Positions 46,801-60,000 of a stretch of 64,000 nt of DNA are shown here, in pieces. The translations under genes and the position numbers were made by a program. The notes below the pieces were generated by a model that saw nothing but the letters and a program-made list of their open reading frames with translations, was not told where the DNA came from and searched no databases. Within the stretch, counting starts at the first letter, position 1, and the number at the start of each line of letters is the position of its first letter. This stretch comes from Avena insularis (taxonomy: Eukaryota; Streptophyta; Magnoliopsida; Poales; Poaceae): contig JAJUPC010000224.1 in the NCBI GenBank assembly GCA_023614405.1, positions 488,243-552,242 of the forward strand, given 5' to 3'.

Positions 46801-48742
46801 TGATAGGGCAAACGTGTCCGATCTTTCGATGAGATGATGATAGTCGATTTGGTGGAGTTCGGGCTTGACGATCCGACTACACGTGCAAGCACGAGCGCCA
46901 ATGCAATCGCTAGGCCAATCTCCTGGAGGTTACCGATCCTGTGGGAGAACGATCAGCCTGACCAGCGAGGGTCTTAATTCCTACCTGAAATCGAGAACAA
47001 GTAAGAACTAATATTGCAATCAAGATATTGCGGATTAAGAGGAAAGCTTTATTGAAAAGGTGGGATCCTGAATAGGTGTGAAGTACAAGAGGCCTCTGCG
47101 ACGCTCGAGCCTTGGCGAAGTTGCTACGATGGCTAACTTAATGTCTAAACAAAATCTGAGTCTAGGGTGACGGCTATGGGGGGTATTTAAGGAGGAAAAG
47201 GTGGAGTTTCGGCCAGCCATGGAAATGGTGGCCGAATCCAACCCTAGAAGTTTTTTTCCCCTCAAATACGGACTCTAAAAAGTGGCTATTTAAAATCCTG
47301 CGAAAATTACATGGGCCTGGCCCAAAATAAAGGTGTCACAACACCATATTAAGCTATGGACGAATTCGTGAAGTATTAATCTTGAATATTTCATCCAAGC
47401 CTTCTTTCTTCATTATGGTGGCCTCAAAGTTCTGAAATCTCCATCTGTGGCCTTCTCTTGGATCATCACATGCTTGCTGCCATCTCCATGCATGGCCATG
47501 CTCTAATGCTTGTCCCTCTCATCCATGCTTGGTCCATCATTCCTAAGAGTAAGAAATACATCTGATTTAGGCAGCATCATATTCTCATGTATGTGAGGAA
47601 TAGTTCCAAGAAACGAAAGTACCTCATAGTTAAGTTGTTTCGCACGAGATCTTGTGATGGGTCTGATGCAGCCCGTCCTACGGACGCACCTCCATCTACA
47701 ACACCTAGTCCCCCAAGTGGACCAATGACTCGCGCACGTGCCAAGCTCCTACAAGCCAAGGTTAACTCGCTCCTTTCCTCATGTTATTTTGGCCTACCTT
47801 TGGATGGCTTGCTACTTCATGCATCTACGTTATGTATCCTGAGATATGAAGCAGCACCACCACACCAAGCCACCAAGGAAGCAGGACCAGGAGAAGAAGC
47901 CACTGGAGCGCTGCACACCGGAGTCTCCGGAGTAGACCGGAGTCTCCGGTCTCCTACACCAGAGTCTCCAGACCTTCCTCCGGTCCAGACCGGAGATCCA
48001 GGCCCGGGACAGCCAGAATCCCCCTCCGGAGACGGGTCCGGAGATGGACCAGAGTCTCCGGCCCAGACCGGAGTCTCCGGTCCAGACCGGAGTCTCCGGA
48101 CCCTAGACCGGAGTCTCCGGACCGACCGTCGCTAGGCATGTTAAGGCCTTTTGGGCCTGGCCCATGTAACCCCCAATTTCGCCCCAAACTTCTAGTTTTA
48201 TTCCAGAACTACCCCTGTTTATGTGGTTGGCCTATAAATAGCCCCACCCCTCATATGTAAACCCTAGACTTGGATAATGATAGATTAAGACACCCCTTGT
48301 GGATCTTTTAATCTATTGGTCTCATGCTCCTTGATAAGGAACACCTATTGTCCACCCTCCTCTTGGATCTTGCCTAGTGCGTTCAAGTTGTACAAGGCCT
48401 TGGGTTCTCGGTTTCTCGCCCCCAAGTCGTCAAGATCTCACCAAGCACCTCATCCCCCGTTGTTGGCGTGGAGAGCGAGCTTCGCCCAACACCGATCCTA
48501 GGGATTATGTTGGACCGGTTGCCACCGATGTGAGGGATAGGCGTGTATCGTGTTTTGGTTTGCGTGTGTTCGTGGTTTTCATCTCCTCCCTCGATTTCAT
48601 CCTCCGACCACCGCTTTCCCCCTCGTTCCTCGTGGAATTCGTGAAAGATCGGACCAACCCCGGGGTTACCCCATAATAGGGTCCTTGTATGTGTGTAGCT
48701 GTAGGTACAACGGTTGTCTCAATAGTAGGGATGTCCACATTA
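46801..48742 (-). repeat. B3 3' LTR, split by solo C-type LTR
   Basis: 46801-47663 and 48684-48742. Starts TAATGTGG in element sense, where the solo copy has TGATGTGG, so the terminal TG is mutated. The poly(A) signal is present near 47047. Confidence 0.9.
47664..48678 (+). repeat. Solo family C-type LTR with A-type palindromes
   Basis: TGATGCAGCCCG to CCCATAATA, flanked by a perfect duplication GGGTC (47659-47663, 48679-48683). The terminal CA is TA by one transition. The first ~200 bp encode DAARPTDAPPST and GPMTRARAKLLQAK, as in C3. The U3 array at 47917-48125, however, consists of CCGGAGTCTCCGG units, the family A type. Confidence 0.94.
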
Positions 48743-48755
48743 TGCTCCCCTTCTT
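48743..48755 (-). other. B3 polypurine tract
   Basis: AAGAAGGGGAGCA in element sense, flush with the LTR and inside the Pol frame (IQEGEHN). Confidence 0.8.
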
Positions 48756-51700
48756 GAATTGAAGTCGTCCTCGGCGCAATCTCATCTTCCTCACCAAAGT
48801 AAGGCTTCAAATATGCAATGTTAAACGTAGGACTAACCATACCAAAGTCTGTAGGCAACTCAAGTTTATATGCATTATCATTTATTTTCTCTAACACCTT
48901 AAAGGGACCAGCAGCACGCGACGTTAACTTAGACTTGCGTAAATCAGGAAAACGATCTTTACACAAATGTAACCAAACAAGATCTCCAACATCAAACACA
49001 ACATGCTTTCTCCCTTTATCCCCAACAAGTTTATACTTAGCATTCATGTGTTCAATGTTATCTTTAGTAGTCTTATGCAAGTTTAATATCATTTCAGCGT
49101 GTTGTGTAGCATCCAAATTATTTTGCACCGAAGAAGGTAAAGGCAATAAATCAATAGGTGCACGAGGAACAAAACCATACACAATCTCAAATGGGCACAT
49201 CTTTGTGGTAGAATGCAGCGAACGATTATAAGCAAATTCTATATGAGGTAAACACTCTTCCCACAATTTTAAGTTCTTCTTTAAAACAACCCGCAACATA
49301 GTAGACAAAGTTCTATTTACTACTTCAGTTTGTCCATCAGTTTGGGGATGACATGTAGTACTAAACAGCAATTTAGTCCCCAACTTAGACCATAAACATC
49401 TCCAAAAGTGGCTAAGAAATTTAGTATCACGATCAGAAACAATAGTATTTGGCACACCATGCAAACGAACAATTTCACGAAAGAACAAATCAGCAATATG
49501 CGCATCATCATCCGTTTTATGACAAGGAATAAAGTGTGCCATCTTAGAAACCGATCCACAACAACAAAAATACTATCCCTCCCCTTCTGTGTTCGTTGCA
49601 ATCCCAAAACAAAGTCTATAGAAATATCCTCCCAAGGAACACTAGGAACAGGATGAGGCATATATAAACCATGTGGATTAAGGCGAGACTTATCTTTTTG
49701 ACAAGTAGTGCAGCGTGCCACAAATCTCTCAACATCTCGACGCATACATGGACAAAAGAAGTGTGCAACAAGAACATCCTCCGTTTTCTTGACACCAAAG
49801 TGTCCCATCAATCCTCCTCCATGCGCCTCCTGTAACAACAAAAGACGAATAGAACTATCCGGAATGCATAGTTTGTTAGCACGGAACACAAATCCATCAT
49901 TGAAGACGAACTTCTTCCATGTTCTACCATCTCTACAATTCTGCAACACATCTTTAAATTCAGCATCATGCACATATTGTTCCTTAATAGTTTCTAATCC
50001 AAATATTTTGAAGTCAAGTTGAGATAACAAAGTATAATGGCGCGACAAAGCATCAGCAATAATATTATCTTTACCCTTTTTGTGTTTGATAACATAAGGA
50101 AAAGACTCAATAAATTCAACCCACTTTGCATGACGACGATTCAACTTAGCTTGACTACGAATATGCTTCAAAGATTCATGATCAGCATGAATAACAAATT
50201 CTTTAGGCCATAGATAATGTTGCCAAGTTTCTAATGTCCGAACCAACGCATATAATTCATTATCATAAGTAGAATAGTTCAGACTAGCACCACTCAATTT
50301 CTCACTAAAATATGCAACAGGTTTTCCCTCTTGTAATAACACCCCTCCCAAACCAATTCCACTAGCATCACATTCAAGCTCAAAAGTCCTAGTAAAATCA
50401 GGAAGTTGGAGTAAGGGAGCATGTGTTAGCTTATCTTTCAATATGACGAAGGCCTGTTGTTGTGCATCGCCCCAAACAAAGGGCACATCGTTCTTGGTAA
50501 GCTCATTCAGCGGCGCGGCAATTGATCCAAAGTCTTTGACAAAGCGCCTATAAAAACCAGCGAGGCCAAGAAAACTCCTCACTTGTGTGACCGAAATTCT
50601 CAATAGCTTCAATCTTGGCTGGATCCACTTCAATACCCTGTGATGTAACAATATAGCCAAGAAACGCAACTCGATTGGTGCAAAAGGTGCACTTCTCAAG
50701 GTTACCAAACAAACGTGTATCACGTAAAGCATTGAAAACAGCACATAAATGGTCCAAATGATCCTCTAAAGATTTGCTATAAATCAGAATATCATCAAAG
50801 TAGACTACCACAAAACGTCCAATGAAAGCACGTAAAACTTCGTTCATTAATCTCATGAAAGTGCTAGGTGCATTAGTTAAACCAAACGGCATTACTAACC
50901 ACTCATATAAACCGAACTTAGTTTTAAATGCTATTTTCCATTCATCTCCTAATTTCATACGAATCTGGTGGTAACCACTACGCAAATCAACTTTAGAAAA
51001 CATGGTAGAGCCACTCAATTCATCAAGCATGTCATCTAAACGTGGAATAGGATGACGATATCGAATAGTAATATTATTGATAGCTCTACAATCAGTACAC
51101 ATGCGCGAAGAACCATCTTTCTTCGGTACCAAAATAATAGGAATAGCACAGGGGCTAAGGGACTCACGAATATGATCTCTGTCAAGTAGTTCCTGAATTT
51201 GGCGTTGTATCTCCTTTGTCTCCTCTGGATTGGTTCTATATGGCGCGCGGTTGGCCAACGTAGCACCAGGAATTAGATCAATTTGGTGCTCAATTCCTCT
51301 AATAGGAGGTAGTCTGTGGCGCTCGGCGAGAAGACGTCCTCATATTCCTGCAAAAGGTTAGCAATAGCGGGTGGCAAAGAAGGAGGCATATCCTCAAATG
51401 AAAACAAAACCTCTTTGCAGACAATTGCATAACATTGAGTATTGTTTACATCTAGTTCAGCAATATCAATTTTATTTGCAAGCATACATGGACTCTTCAA
51501 ACGAATTTCAGTAGCATGTGTAGAATCAGATTTAGTGTTCTTTGGTGGTACAAAATCTGCAGCAACAATCTGATTCTCACTTTTATTTTTCTCCTCAGTT
51601 TTAGCTCTACTAGCTCTAGCAAGATCATCTTTTAAAATCTGTTAAAGTCATAGGTTTTAGACCAATTTTCTTTCCATCATGCATAAGAGAATAGTGATTA

Positions 51701-53494
51701 GTTTTGCCATTATGAACAGATTCTCTATCAAATTGCCATGGTATACCAAGTAACAAAGAACAAACTTGCATAGGTACAACATCGCAATCAACAAAATCAG
51801 AATATGTACCAATAGTAAAATGCACGCGTACCGTTCTTGTTACCTTGATCTTGCGAGAACTCTCAAACCATTGGATGTAACATGAATGGGTGCGTTGTCT
51901 TGTTGGAAGCGCAAGCTTCTCTACCATGTCAACACTAGCCAGATTATAACAACTCCCACCATCAATGATGATCCGTATAGCTCTTTCCTTGACAACACCA
52001 CGTGTTTGGAACAGGTTGTGGCGTTGATCTTGCTCAGATTTGCTCAATTGCACACTCAACACACGTTGTGTAATTAAGCTCTTGTATTGATCAGCAGCTT
52101 CAACTCCCATTACCTCTGTCTCTTCATCAGCATCAGAATTGTCTCCATCTCGAGCAGAAATAAGGGCTAATGTATCTTCATCAAAGTCACTCGCTGAATC
52201 GTATTGACCATCATCCCGCACCATCATCACACGTTGTGTTGTGCACTGTCTCTCAATATGACCAAAACCCCAGCACTTGCGGCATTGTATATCCTTTGTC
52301 TTACCCGTGGAAGCCATAGAAGATGCACTACGAGCAGGAGCATTGGATGACGGTGGAGGAGCAGCTGGAAATCTTGTGGTGGCCTTGGATGTGGTAGTAG
52401 CTGGTGGCGAATCACGAGAAGGAGGTGCTGATTGTCGGGATGTCCAAGTGGATGTGCGACCTGCAGAATTATTAGTCCTCCTCCATGGTGTTTGGCGATC
52501 CTGCACTTCACGTTCAGCTTTGCAAGCAAGATGAAACAAACGAGTGATAGAATTATATTCCTTATAATCTAATATGTGCTGAATGTCCTTGTTTAATCCA
52601 CCAAAGAAACGTGCAAGCATTTGTTCAGTAGATTCAACAAGACCACACCGAACCATCGCCCTTTGCAATTCCTGATAATACTCTTCTACAGAATTTTTCC
52701 CTTGCTCTAAACGTGTCAGATTCTTTAGTAAATCACGTTGATAAGTGGGAGGTACAAAACAAACACGCATAGCAGTTTTTAAAGCAGTCCAAGTACTAGG
52801 AATAGTAGTAGGATTTAAACGACAATACTCAGACCACCAAAGGGAAGCGAATTTAGTAAATTCACATGTAGCAGCACTAACACGCATATTCTCAGGATAT
52901 TTTAAACATGCAAAACGTTGTTCTACTTCCATCTCCCATGTAATATATGCATCAGGATTATATTTACCCTCAAAAGATGGAATATTTAATTTAAGCTTTG
53001 CAACATGATCATCATCACGTACCGGTGGTCGAGCGTTGCGGTAGTAATGTCGGGGACGGCCAGCAGGTACCTGTGGAGGTTATTCAACCTCCTCGTCAAA
53101 CAGATCGTCGTCGTCGGGGTCGGTAGTAGTACCCGTCGTCTGTCCCCAATGTCGCAGCAGCAGCCGCAGCGGAAGTCTGAGGCGTCGGCCGCATGATAGC
53201 CGCCGAGTCGCGGCGGCACAACCATCCACCCGTGATCGGAATGCGCCAGGCGCCATGCCGTGCCAATGGTGCGGGTGCCGGCAATCTCGCCAAAACCTCC
53301 TTGAACCGAGTGTCAAGCTTGTCGTTGAAGGATTTCTCGAGCCCATCGATCTTTTCCATGGCGTTGGTGAGATTGGTATCAAACTCCCCTAGGCGTGCAT
53401 CCACATCTTCAGCGCGACCAACCAAGAGCTCGGAGAAGTGGGCATGTAGTTCTTGGTTCGTCATTGTGGCAGGGTTCCGCAAAGTATCTGTCAT

Positions 53495-54583
53495 GGTTAG
53501 TCCTTTAAAAGCACAGCTATATACTACAGAAATATGGTGGAAGGCACGCGTAATCCGTCAAGTAATATACGAAGCTCTTACAAGTTCTTACCAAACAGCA
53601 GGAAAAGGCGATGTGCAACCGCGAGGATCAGTGGGTCCAGAGATTGAACCAAGCGATTACCAGGAGTCGAGACACCGCACGTGGAGAATATCTGTGGAGC
53701 TCTGGGAAGGCTTAGCAAAGGGGGTTAGCAATTATCAAAACAGCAATGCAAAAGTTGGAAGAATGCTCAACGACGGTATTGTGCTGGTCCTAGGCTAGAC
53801 CGTACTAGAGACGCGAGCCTAGATCACCAACGATGTCACGACGCGACACAACAAGCAATGTATGATGATATGGCACCCTGAAAAGCGAACCGAGATGCGG
53901 AAAATCACTATGATGGCGAGTGTCTAAAACTGATCTCTGAGGTCTAAAATAGGTTAGCCCCAAAAAAATTCAAATTTTTATTATGCTCGGAAAGCGTAGC
54001 ACCAAAAAATATCGCTATAACGGCCGATGGAGAAAAGTGATCCCCGGGGTCGAAAACTAGTATAGCCAGAAATTTTTTGAGGCGGTTCCAAAATTTTGCT
54101 CTCCTTGGACTTCTGACCGGACTCGAGCTCGACGACGGACTTTAGCGTACGGAAACAACAAAGAAGGAGAGTAAAATAAATAACTAGAAACAATACTCTA
54201 CTCGGACACTCGCATTTACAACAGAAACTGATCGGATGCGTAGCCAGCGGTAGGAAGGTGGTGGCAGAGTATTAGGGTTTATGGTGTCAGGGTATATGGC
54301 GGCGGAATATGGTGGCGGAATATGGTGGCGATGATCGGCGAGTGTGGCGGTGACTATTATGATCAGAACTCGAAACTCTAAGGGACGAGACACTAAGACC
54401 AGCAACTCGACGCGACGATGTAGACACAAATTCAACAATGCAAAAACTAAAAAGATAATGCGAAGCGTAGATTGGTTATGGGATGGATCTAAACTCTAAC
54501 TGTGTTTTTGGCTTTTTCTCTGGTTATAGGTAAAAACAGATCTAATCTACGAAAACAGTAAAATCTCACCGAGCAACCTGAAA
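53495..54583 (-). other. B3 untranslated leader
   Basis: Collinear with the other family B leaders. A-rich homopolymers near 53955-54100 are shorter than in B1. No gene. Confidence 0.75.
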
Positions 54584-54593
54584 TCAGATACCA
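54584..54593 (-). other. B3 primer binding site, altered
   Basis: TGGTATCTGA in element sense, where B1 and B2 have TGGTATCAGA. It lies 2 nt from the LTR. Confidence 0.7.
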
Positions 54594-54668
54594 CTTGATA
54601 GGGCAAAGGTGTCCGATCTTTCGATGAGATGAAGATAATCGATTTGGTGGAGTTCGGGCTTGACGATC

Positions 54669-55693
54669 TGATGTAGCCCGACCTACGGTCGTTACCACAT
54701 CTTGGTCTCCAACTTACGCTAAGTCGTCATGGACTCCAAAGGTGAACCCGTTCCTCTATGCGAGCCCACTTCCTACCCTATTGAATGGTATGCTACTTCA
54801 TACTCCGTCACATATGCATGATAGGTTCACACACCGACCGACGGAGGCAAGGAGGAAGCCGGGACATCAAGCCCGACAAGGCGGAGGCTTGGAAGAGGAG
54901 GCGGAAGAAGCCGGTGATCCACGAGTCTCCGGCCTGCACGGAGTCTCGGGCCTACACTGAGTCTCCGGTCTGCTACATCGAGTCTCCGGTCCTGCGCCCG
55001 AGTCTCGGACCTCGGACCGACCCTAGCAACCGCAGAGAGTCGAGAACGCCACTCGGAGGCGACACAGGAGGCAGGACGGAGTCTCCGGCCTGGAGTCTCG
55101 GGACCCCACACAGTCTCCGGCCTGCATTATGGGCTGCGCGCCCATCGGCTGGGCCCATGTACCCCTCTATCTCGTCCAAACCCTAGTTTTATCCCCAAAC
55201 TACCCCTATTTATGTGGCTGGCCTACAAATAGAGCCCCCACCCCTTCATGTATCCCTTAGGCATAGATGATAGACTAAAGACAACCCCCATTGTGGAATC
55301 TCTAGTTTTGCCTCATCCCCTTTACCAAGGGGACGGACTATCGTCACCAACCTCGATTGGACTTTGCATCACGCATCCATCGTTGAACAAGGCCTTGGAG
55401 TTCGACGTCTCGTCTCCAAGTTGTCAAGACCCTCCCCAAGGTGTTCTTCCCTCTCCGATGTGGATTTGAGGGAGCACGTTGACCGATCTTTCCTTGCGAG
55501 GATTCTATCGGACCGGTGGCCACCGTTCGGGAGCAATCGGCCTTGTATCGTGTGAGTTTTTGCGTGTGTTCATCGTGTTCTTCACAAGGTGTGTGTTCGC
55601 TTCCGCTACCTTCTCCCTTTCCCCTCGCTTTCCTATCGATTTGACCACGAGATCCGTGAAGATCGGGCACCCAAGAGGTTAACCCCTCCATCA
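54669..55693 (+). repeat. A4 5' LTR
   Basis: TGATGTAGCCCG to CTCCATCA. The TATA box reads TACAAATA (about 55224), as it does in the 3' LTR. The GGAGTCTCCGG array (54920-55125) is strongly eroded. Confidence 0.93.
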
Positions 55694-55695
55694 TC

Positions 55696-55708
55696 TGGTA
55701 TCAGCAGC
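55696..55708 (+). other. A4 primer binding site
   Basis: TGGTATCAGCAGC, 2 nt after the LTR. Same as A3. Confidence 0.82.
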
Positions 55709-57006
55709 TTTTGGTTGCCACGGATTTCTCATCGATTTGGTCTTTTCCCCATAAATTCGAAAATTTCACCAAAAACAGCCCCAATTCGTGTTTTGGATCG
55801 ATCTGTGATTTGAGTGCGTTTTGGTAGGTTTTGATCCGTGGATTACTTGCTAAACTAGTTGATCTACCTTCCCCTGCGTTCCCATGGCCTAATTCCTTGA
55901 TTTCCCCCATCAATCTGAGGTTTTGGTTCGAGTTTTTCCGCCCAAAACGCGTCCCGTTCGAGTTTTGAACGCTCTGGAATCTCCCGGACCGGAGTCTCCG
56001 GCCTAGACCGGAGTCTCCGGACTTTGAGCTCGGACCGAGTCTCCGGACCTCCGGACCAGGTCTCCGCCCCTCCCCTGTGACGGAAAAACTCTAGCACGGT
56101 TTTGAGCATAACTTTTGCATTTCAACTCGGATTTTGGTGTTCTTTAGCTCGTTTCGAAGAGGAGAAGGAGCACTACATCATCATCTGCGTTGTTCATGCT
56201 ATCGACTCCATCCAAATTCCTTGAGCAAGGCGGAAGCCAACAATAAAGGGTGAAGATCGTCGACGAAAGGTATAAACATTCCGCGACTTCTCCCCACTTG
56301 CATTCCTTTGTGAACCCCACAATCTTTGCGAGCAACCGTTGTGAGCGCTATCTCATATAGCTATCTTGTATAGTTGTTGGCACAAGGAAGAGGAAAGTGA
56401 CAAAGAAAAAGAAAAAGAGAAAAAAAATAGAAAAAAAGAGAAACAGAGGAACAAAAAAAAGAAATATACATGTGCCTCATAGAATAGGAAGCGCAAGCTC
56501 GATGAACATCATATAGGTGGTACTTATTGTGCATATCTTGTAGCCCACCAATTAATTGCAATCGAACTAGCGTCTCTCCTTGTACTTGTGTGACACGAGC
56601 TTATAGTCTTCGCTAGGTAATCATTTGGTTCTTAGCTCACTTTCTCCGTCGCACAAGTCCCATTTATCCCACCGTGTGTGTTTCCTTGTACATATTTCTT
56701 ATCTTGTGGATTGACTTGTTTTGCTTTGTGATCATTGTGGTTCTTTACTTGCCATTACAACATCTTGATTTCGGATTGGTTCTTGACATGCCACTTTCCA
56801 TACCTATCCACCATAGGCCTTGTGTGTGTGTGTGTTTTTTGGTTAGTAGTTGGTTTTGGTGTTCCGCGTGAACTTCACTTTGCTTGGTTTATTGCTCTCA
56901 AGTGTGGCCACTTGTACGATACGATCTTCCAAGGTAAAGTAAGGTTTGACGTTGTATCCCTAACTCCCACTACCACTTCCATATACACCGCTTGGTCTTG
57001 TGCATC
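55709..57006 (+). other. A4 untranslated leader
   Basis: 1.3 kb. Two intact CCGGAGTCTCCGG units and further eroded ones at 55985-56065. Purine tract at 56385-56465. CA repeat-like GTGTGTGTGT near 56820. No gene. Confidence 0.8.
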
Positions 57007-60000
57007 ATGTCTAGGGACTCCGGAACCGAGGATGATATCTATGAAGAATCCATGATGAGCCACCATGACTACGACTCCACAAGTATAGAGGACATGACGG
57101 AGCACAACACCGACAATGGCTCCGCATGCTTTGAGGACCCGGAGCACTACACCTACGACGACTCCACATGCATGGAAGACTTGGAGCTCTACATCGACAA
57201 TGGCTCCTCATGCATGGAGAATATGGAGAACTACACCAACAATGGCTCCACATGCTTGGGTGATATGGAGTACTACACTAACAATTACTCCCCAAGCATG
57301 GACAACTTTGAGTGCGACATCGACGATGCCTCGCCGAGCATGGAGGACACGGAGAACTTCATCGAGTTTGATGGCTCCTCCACGAGCCATGAAGAATTCC
57401 TCCACCACGTGGAGATGGAAGCCTACTACGCCAAGCAAGCGGATGCGCATCATCAAGATTCCATGACCTTCAAGGCCAAGCGTGCCACACCAAAGGGCAC
57501 CACCTACTTCGATGATCCACCTCCAAGGCGACAAGCACCACCACCTAGATGGCGTCAAGCTCCACCATCTCCAAGGCGCCAAGCTACATCACCTCCAAGG
57601 TGCCAAGCTCCAACTCCTATCCAAACAAGAGTGGCGTCCAAACATCATATACATCAAGAGGCGCCAAGAAACAAGAATCTTCATCGACAAACATCCTCTC
57701 ACGAGCATCGCCACCAGAAAGAGGATACAAGACATCGTCAAAGGCATCTTCGCTACCAAGACGAAGAATTCTTGATGAGCACCAACCATAATGCTCATGC
57801 AAGCTCAAGAAGGCACCACAAGCACAAGAAGAGTGCCAAGGCAAATGATCACCGTCGTGAGCGTCATGTGGATGACCAAGTGCTTCACCAACATAAACCA
57901 TCGGCAAGGCACGCCAATGACCTCCGTCGACACCATCATAGGGCACCTTCACCTACTCGTGCCACCACCACAATGGCACCAAGAGCAAGCCTTCCTCCAC
58001 GCCATCAAGCTTCAACGCCTACGCTTGACTTCCACGACCTCGCAAACGAGGAACATGTAGACCTCTACTTCGCCAAGTTGGATAGCATGAGCCTACCTCC
58101 ACACTACTACGAGATGGCCACAAGATGGTCGAGCATGGGATTTTCCCTTCGACCATGGAGGAGAGCGATGATTCCCATCTTATGGCATCCAACCTTGAAG
58201 GCGACAAGGTCAAGAGTGGTGAGCATGGGATTTTCCCTTCACCAAAGGAGGCGCTTGGAGTTGAGGAAACCGAGCCTATCCCCATATGTTTCAGTGATGA
58301 TGTGGTACCAATCCCATGTGAGTATGAGAGCCACTTAGCCCACTTGAGTGAGAACAAGAGTGAGATGAGTGACTCCACCTTATGTGAGATTGAGTGCTTC
58401 CACTTTGAGGGCATGAGCGATACACCTAGTGAGTTGAGAGTGGTAGTTGATAGGTCAAGTGAGACCATTTCGATTTCTAACAACTTACCCTCTACCTCTA
58501 GTGTGTTCTCTTGTGTTGTGCTAGGTTCCATGGATGAAGATGCGCCAAGCCATGAAGCAATGATGCCTCGAATGGAGAAGATGTACATGGTGGATGAAGA
58601 GGATGCTACGCCATGGCTACATCAAGAAAACGAAGTCGTCCACAAGGAGGCCACTACTTCCACAACACCCACTTCATATGAGAGGTATGAACAAGGTAAC
58701 AATAAGGGTGTTGATGATGCCATGATCCCACTAGTGGACATGATGAATTGTGAGGATATGCATGTTATGGATGATACTTGTGACATTACATATGATTCAT
58801 TCATATTCCCATGTGATGCTTTGCCTTTGCATAATATTGCTCATGTGGAATTGTTTGATTGCGATACCATTTCCATAAACATGCCATGCTATGCATGTTG
58901 TGTGTATCCTCCAATTGCTTCGGACTTGCTTTGTCATGCTAGTCATTCAATTTCTCCCGTTGCTTGCAATAAGATGAATGCTTGCTATCTCACTTGTTTT
59001 GCTTGCAACAACATTGATCATATGCGTTATCTTGAGATGGCCCCCATAGCTTTCTCAATTTTTGGAGATTTTGATGATTGCCATGATAAGCATGTTCCCC
59101 ACTTGCATACTCACCATGCACCTATTTCATACTTGATTGACATTAATGGTGATGTGCACAAGAAGAGATACATCATGATGGATGATGTGTATCTCTACCA
59201 TGCACACACGTTCTTCCTTTTACATGTGATGTGTGTAGGTACCCGCACTATCATGTCAACCTCGGTTGAGCACGAGTTGACAAAAAGAGCTCTTGAGAGC
59301 ATCCCACAAGTGAGTTCAAGATCGAACCCAGCTCTGATACCTTTTGCATGCTTCGCATCTTTCATGTTGGCAAATTGCTCTTTCCTATGGTTTGATTGCA
59401 AGCATGTTGATGGTATTATCTCACCTTGTGACATTCATGTTTCTTCGCTTTTGGATAATGATGCTTTGTGTGTTGCAACAAAAATGTTGAACATTTTCTC
59501 TTTCCGATGTTTTGTGTGCAACCACAAATCCATTAAGAGCATGTATTGTCATGAGAGCTTCCAAGAATCTCGTCTTGTTGTTGCAACAAACATAAGGACC
59601 ACTTGCTCTTTCATTTGGTTTGTTTGCAAACACGTTACTTTGGCTTCCACTTGGGATACTCATATTCCCATGATATTTGCTATCAATGATTTGTGTGTGA
59701 CATCCAACATGTTTTAACAATTTCTCTTTCAATGGTTGGTTGGCACACATAATGATGTTGTTTTGGATATTCTTCCTTTTGTGTTTTTGCCAAATTCTCC
59801 TAACTTTGCATCAAAGATGTTGATCAAATTTCTATTCGATTGCTTTGAGTGCCACACTAAGACATTATATGGAGTTTTTGAGTTCCCACATTTGGATGAT
59901 GTTCAAACGATTTCCATGCACTTTGACCTTGCATATGCATTCCATTTGCTATCCTTGTATTGTGCTAATAGTGTTGTGAACACGAATGGACATGCCACAT

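Larger units (their letters stand above)
47413..53494 (-). pseudogene. B3 Gag-Pol polyprotein, nearly complete
   Basis: ATG 53494 (MTDTLRNPATM). Gag N-terminus, then frame breaks near 53100-53225. Capsid, zinc knuckle CRKCWGFGHIERQC, SASDFDEDTLALIS and protease IIDGGSC are together in one 435-codon frame (52932-51625), so gag and pol form a single ORF in this family. RT with YFDD (50791-50802), RNase H, integrase with zinc-binding part, [14 protein letters not shown] and QTDGQTE (DDE intact), and GPF motif (AAGPFKVLEKI). Then LKPYFGEEDEIAPR, the purine tract, and about 100 codons inside the LTR ending RPP-stop at 47413-47415. Lesions: 2-bp loss near 51642, small losses near 51312-51335, 14-bp deletion near 50594, 1-bp loss near 49548, and the solo LTR inserted at 47664. 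Confidence 0.92.

Noticed and set aside
48505..48730. Integrase ORF ending in a tail YYGVTPGLVRSFTN as a novel C-terminal domain
   Set aside because: The tail is antisense reading of the solo C-type LTR inserted at 47664-48678, bounded by GGGTC duplications.
57100..57375. 42-bp repeats as a CRISPR-like or satellite array
   Set aside because: Units are contiguous without spacers, diverged, and in frame within a long ORF. They are coding repeats.
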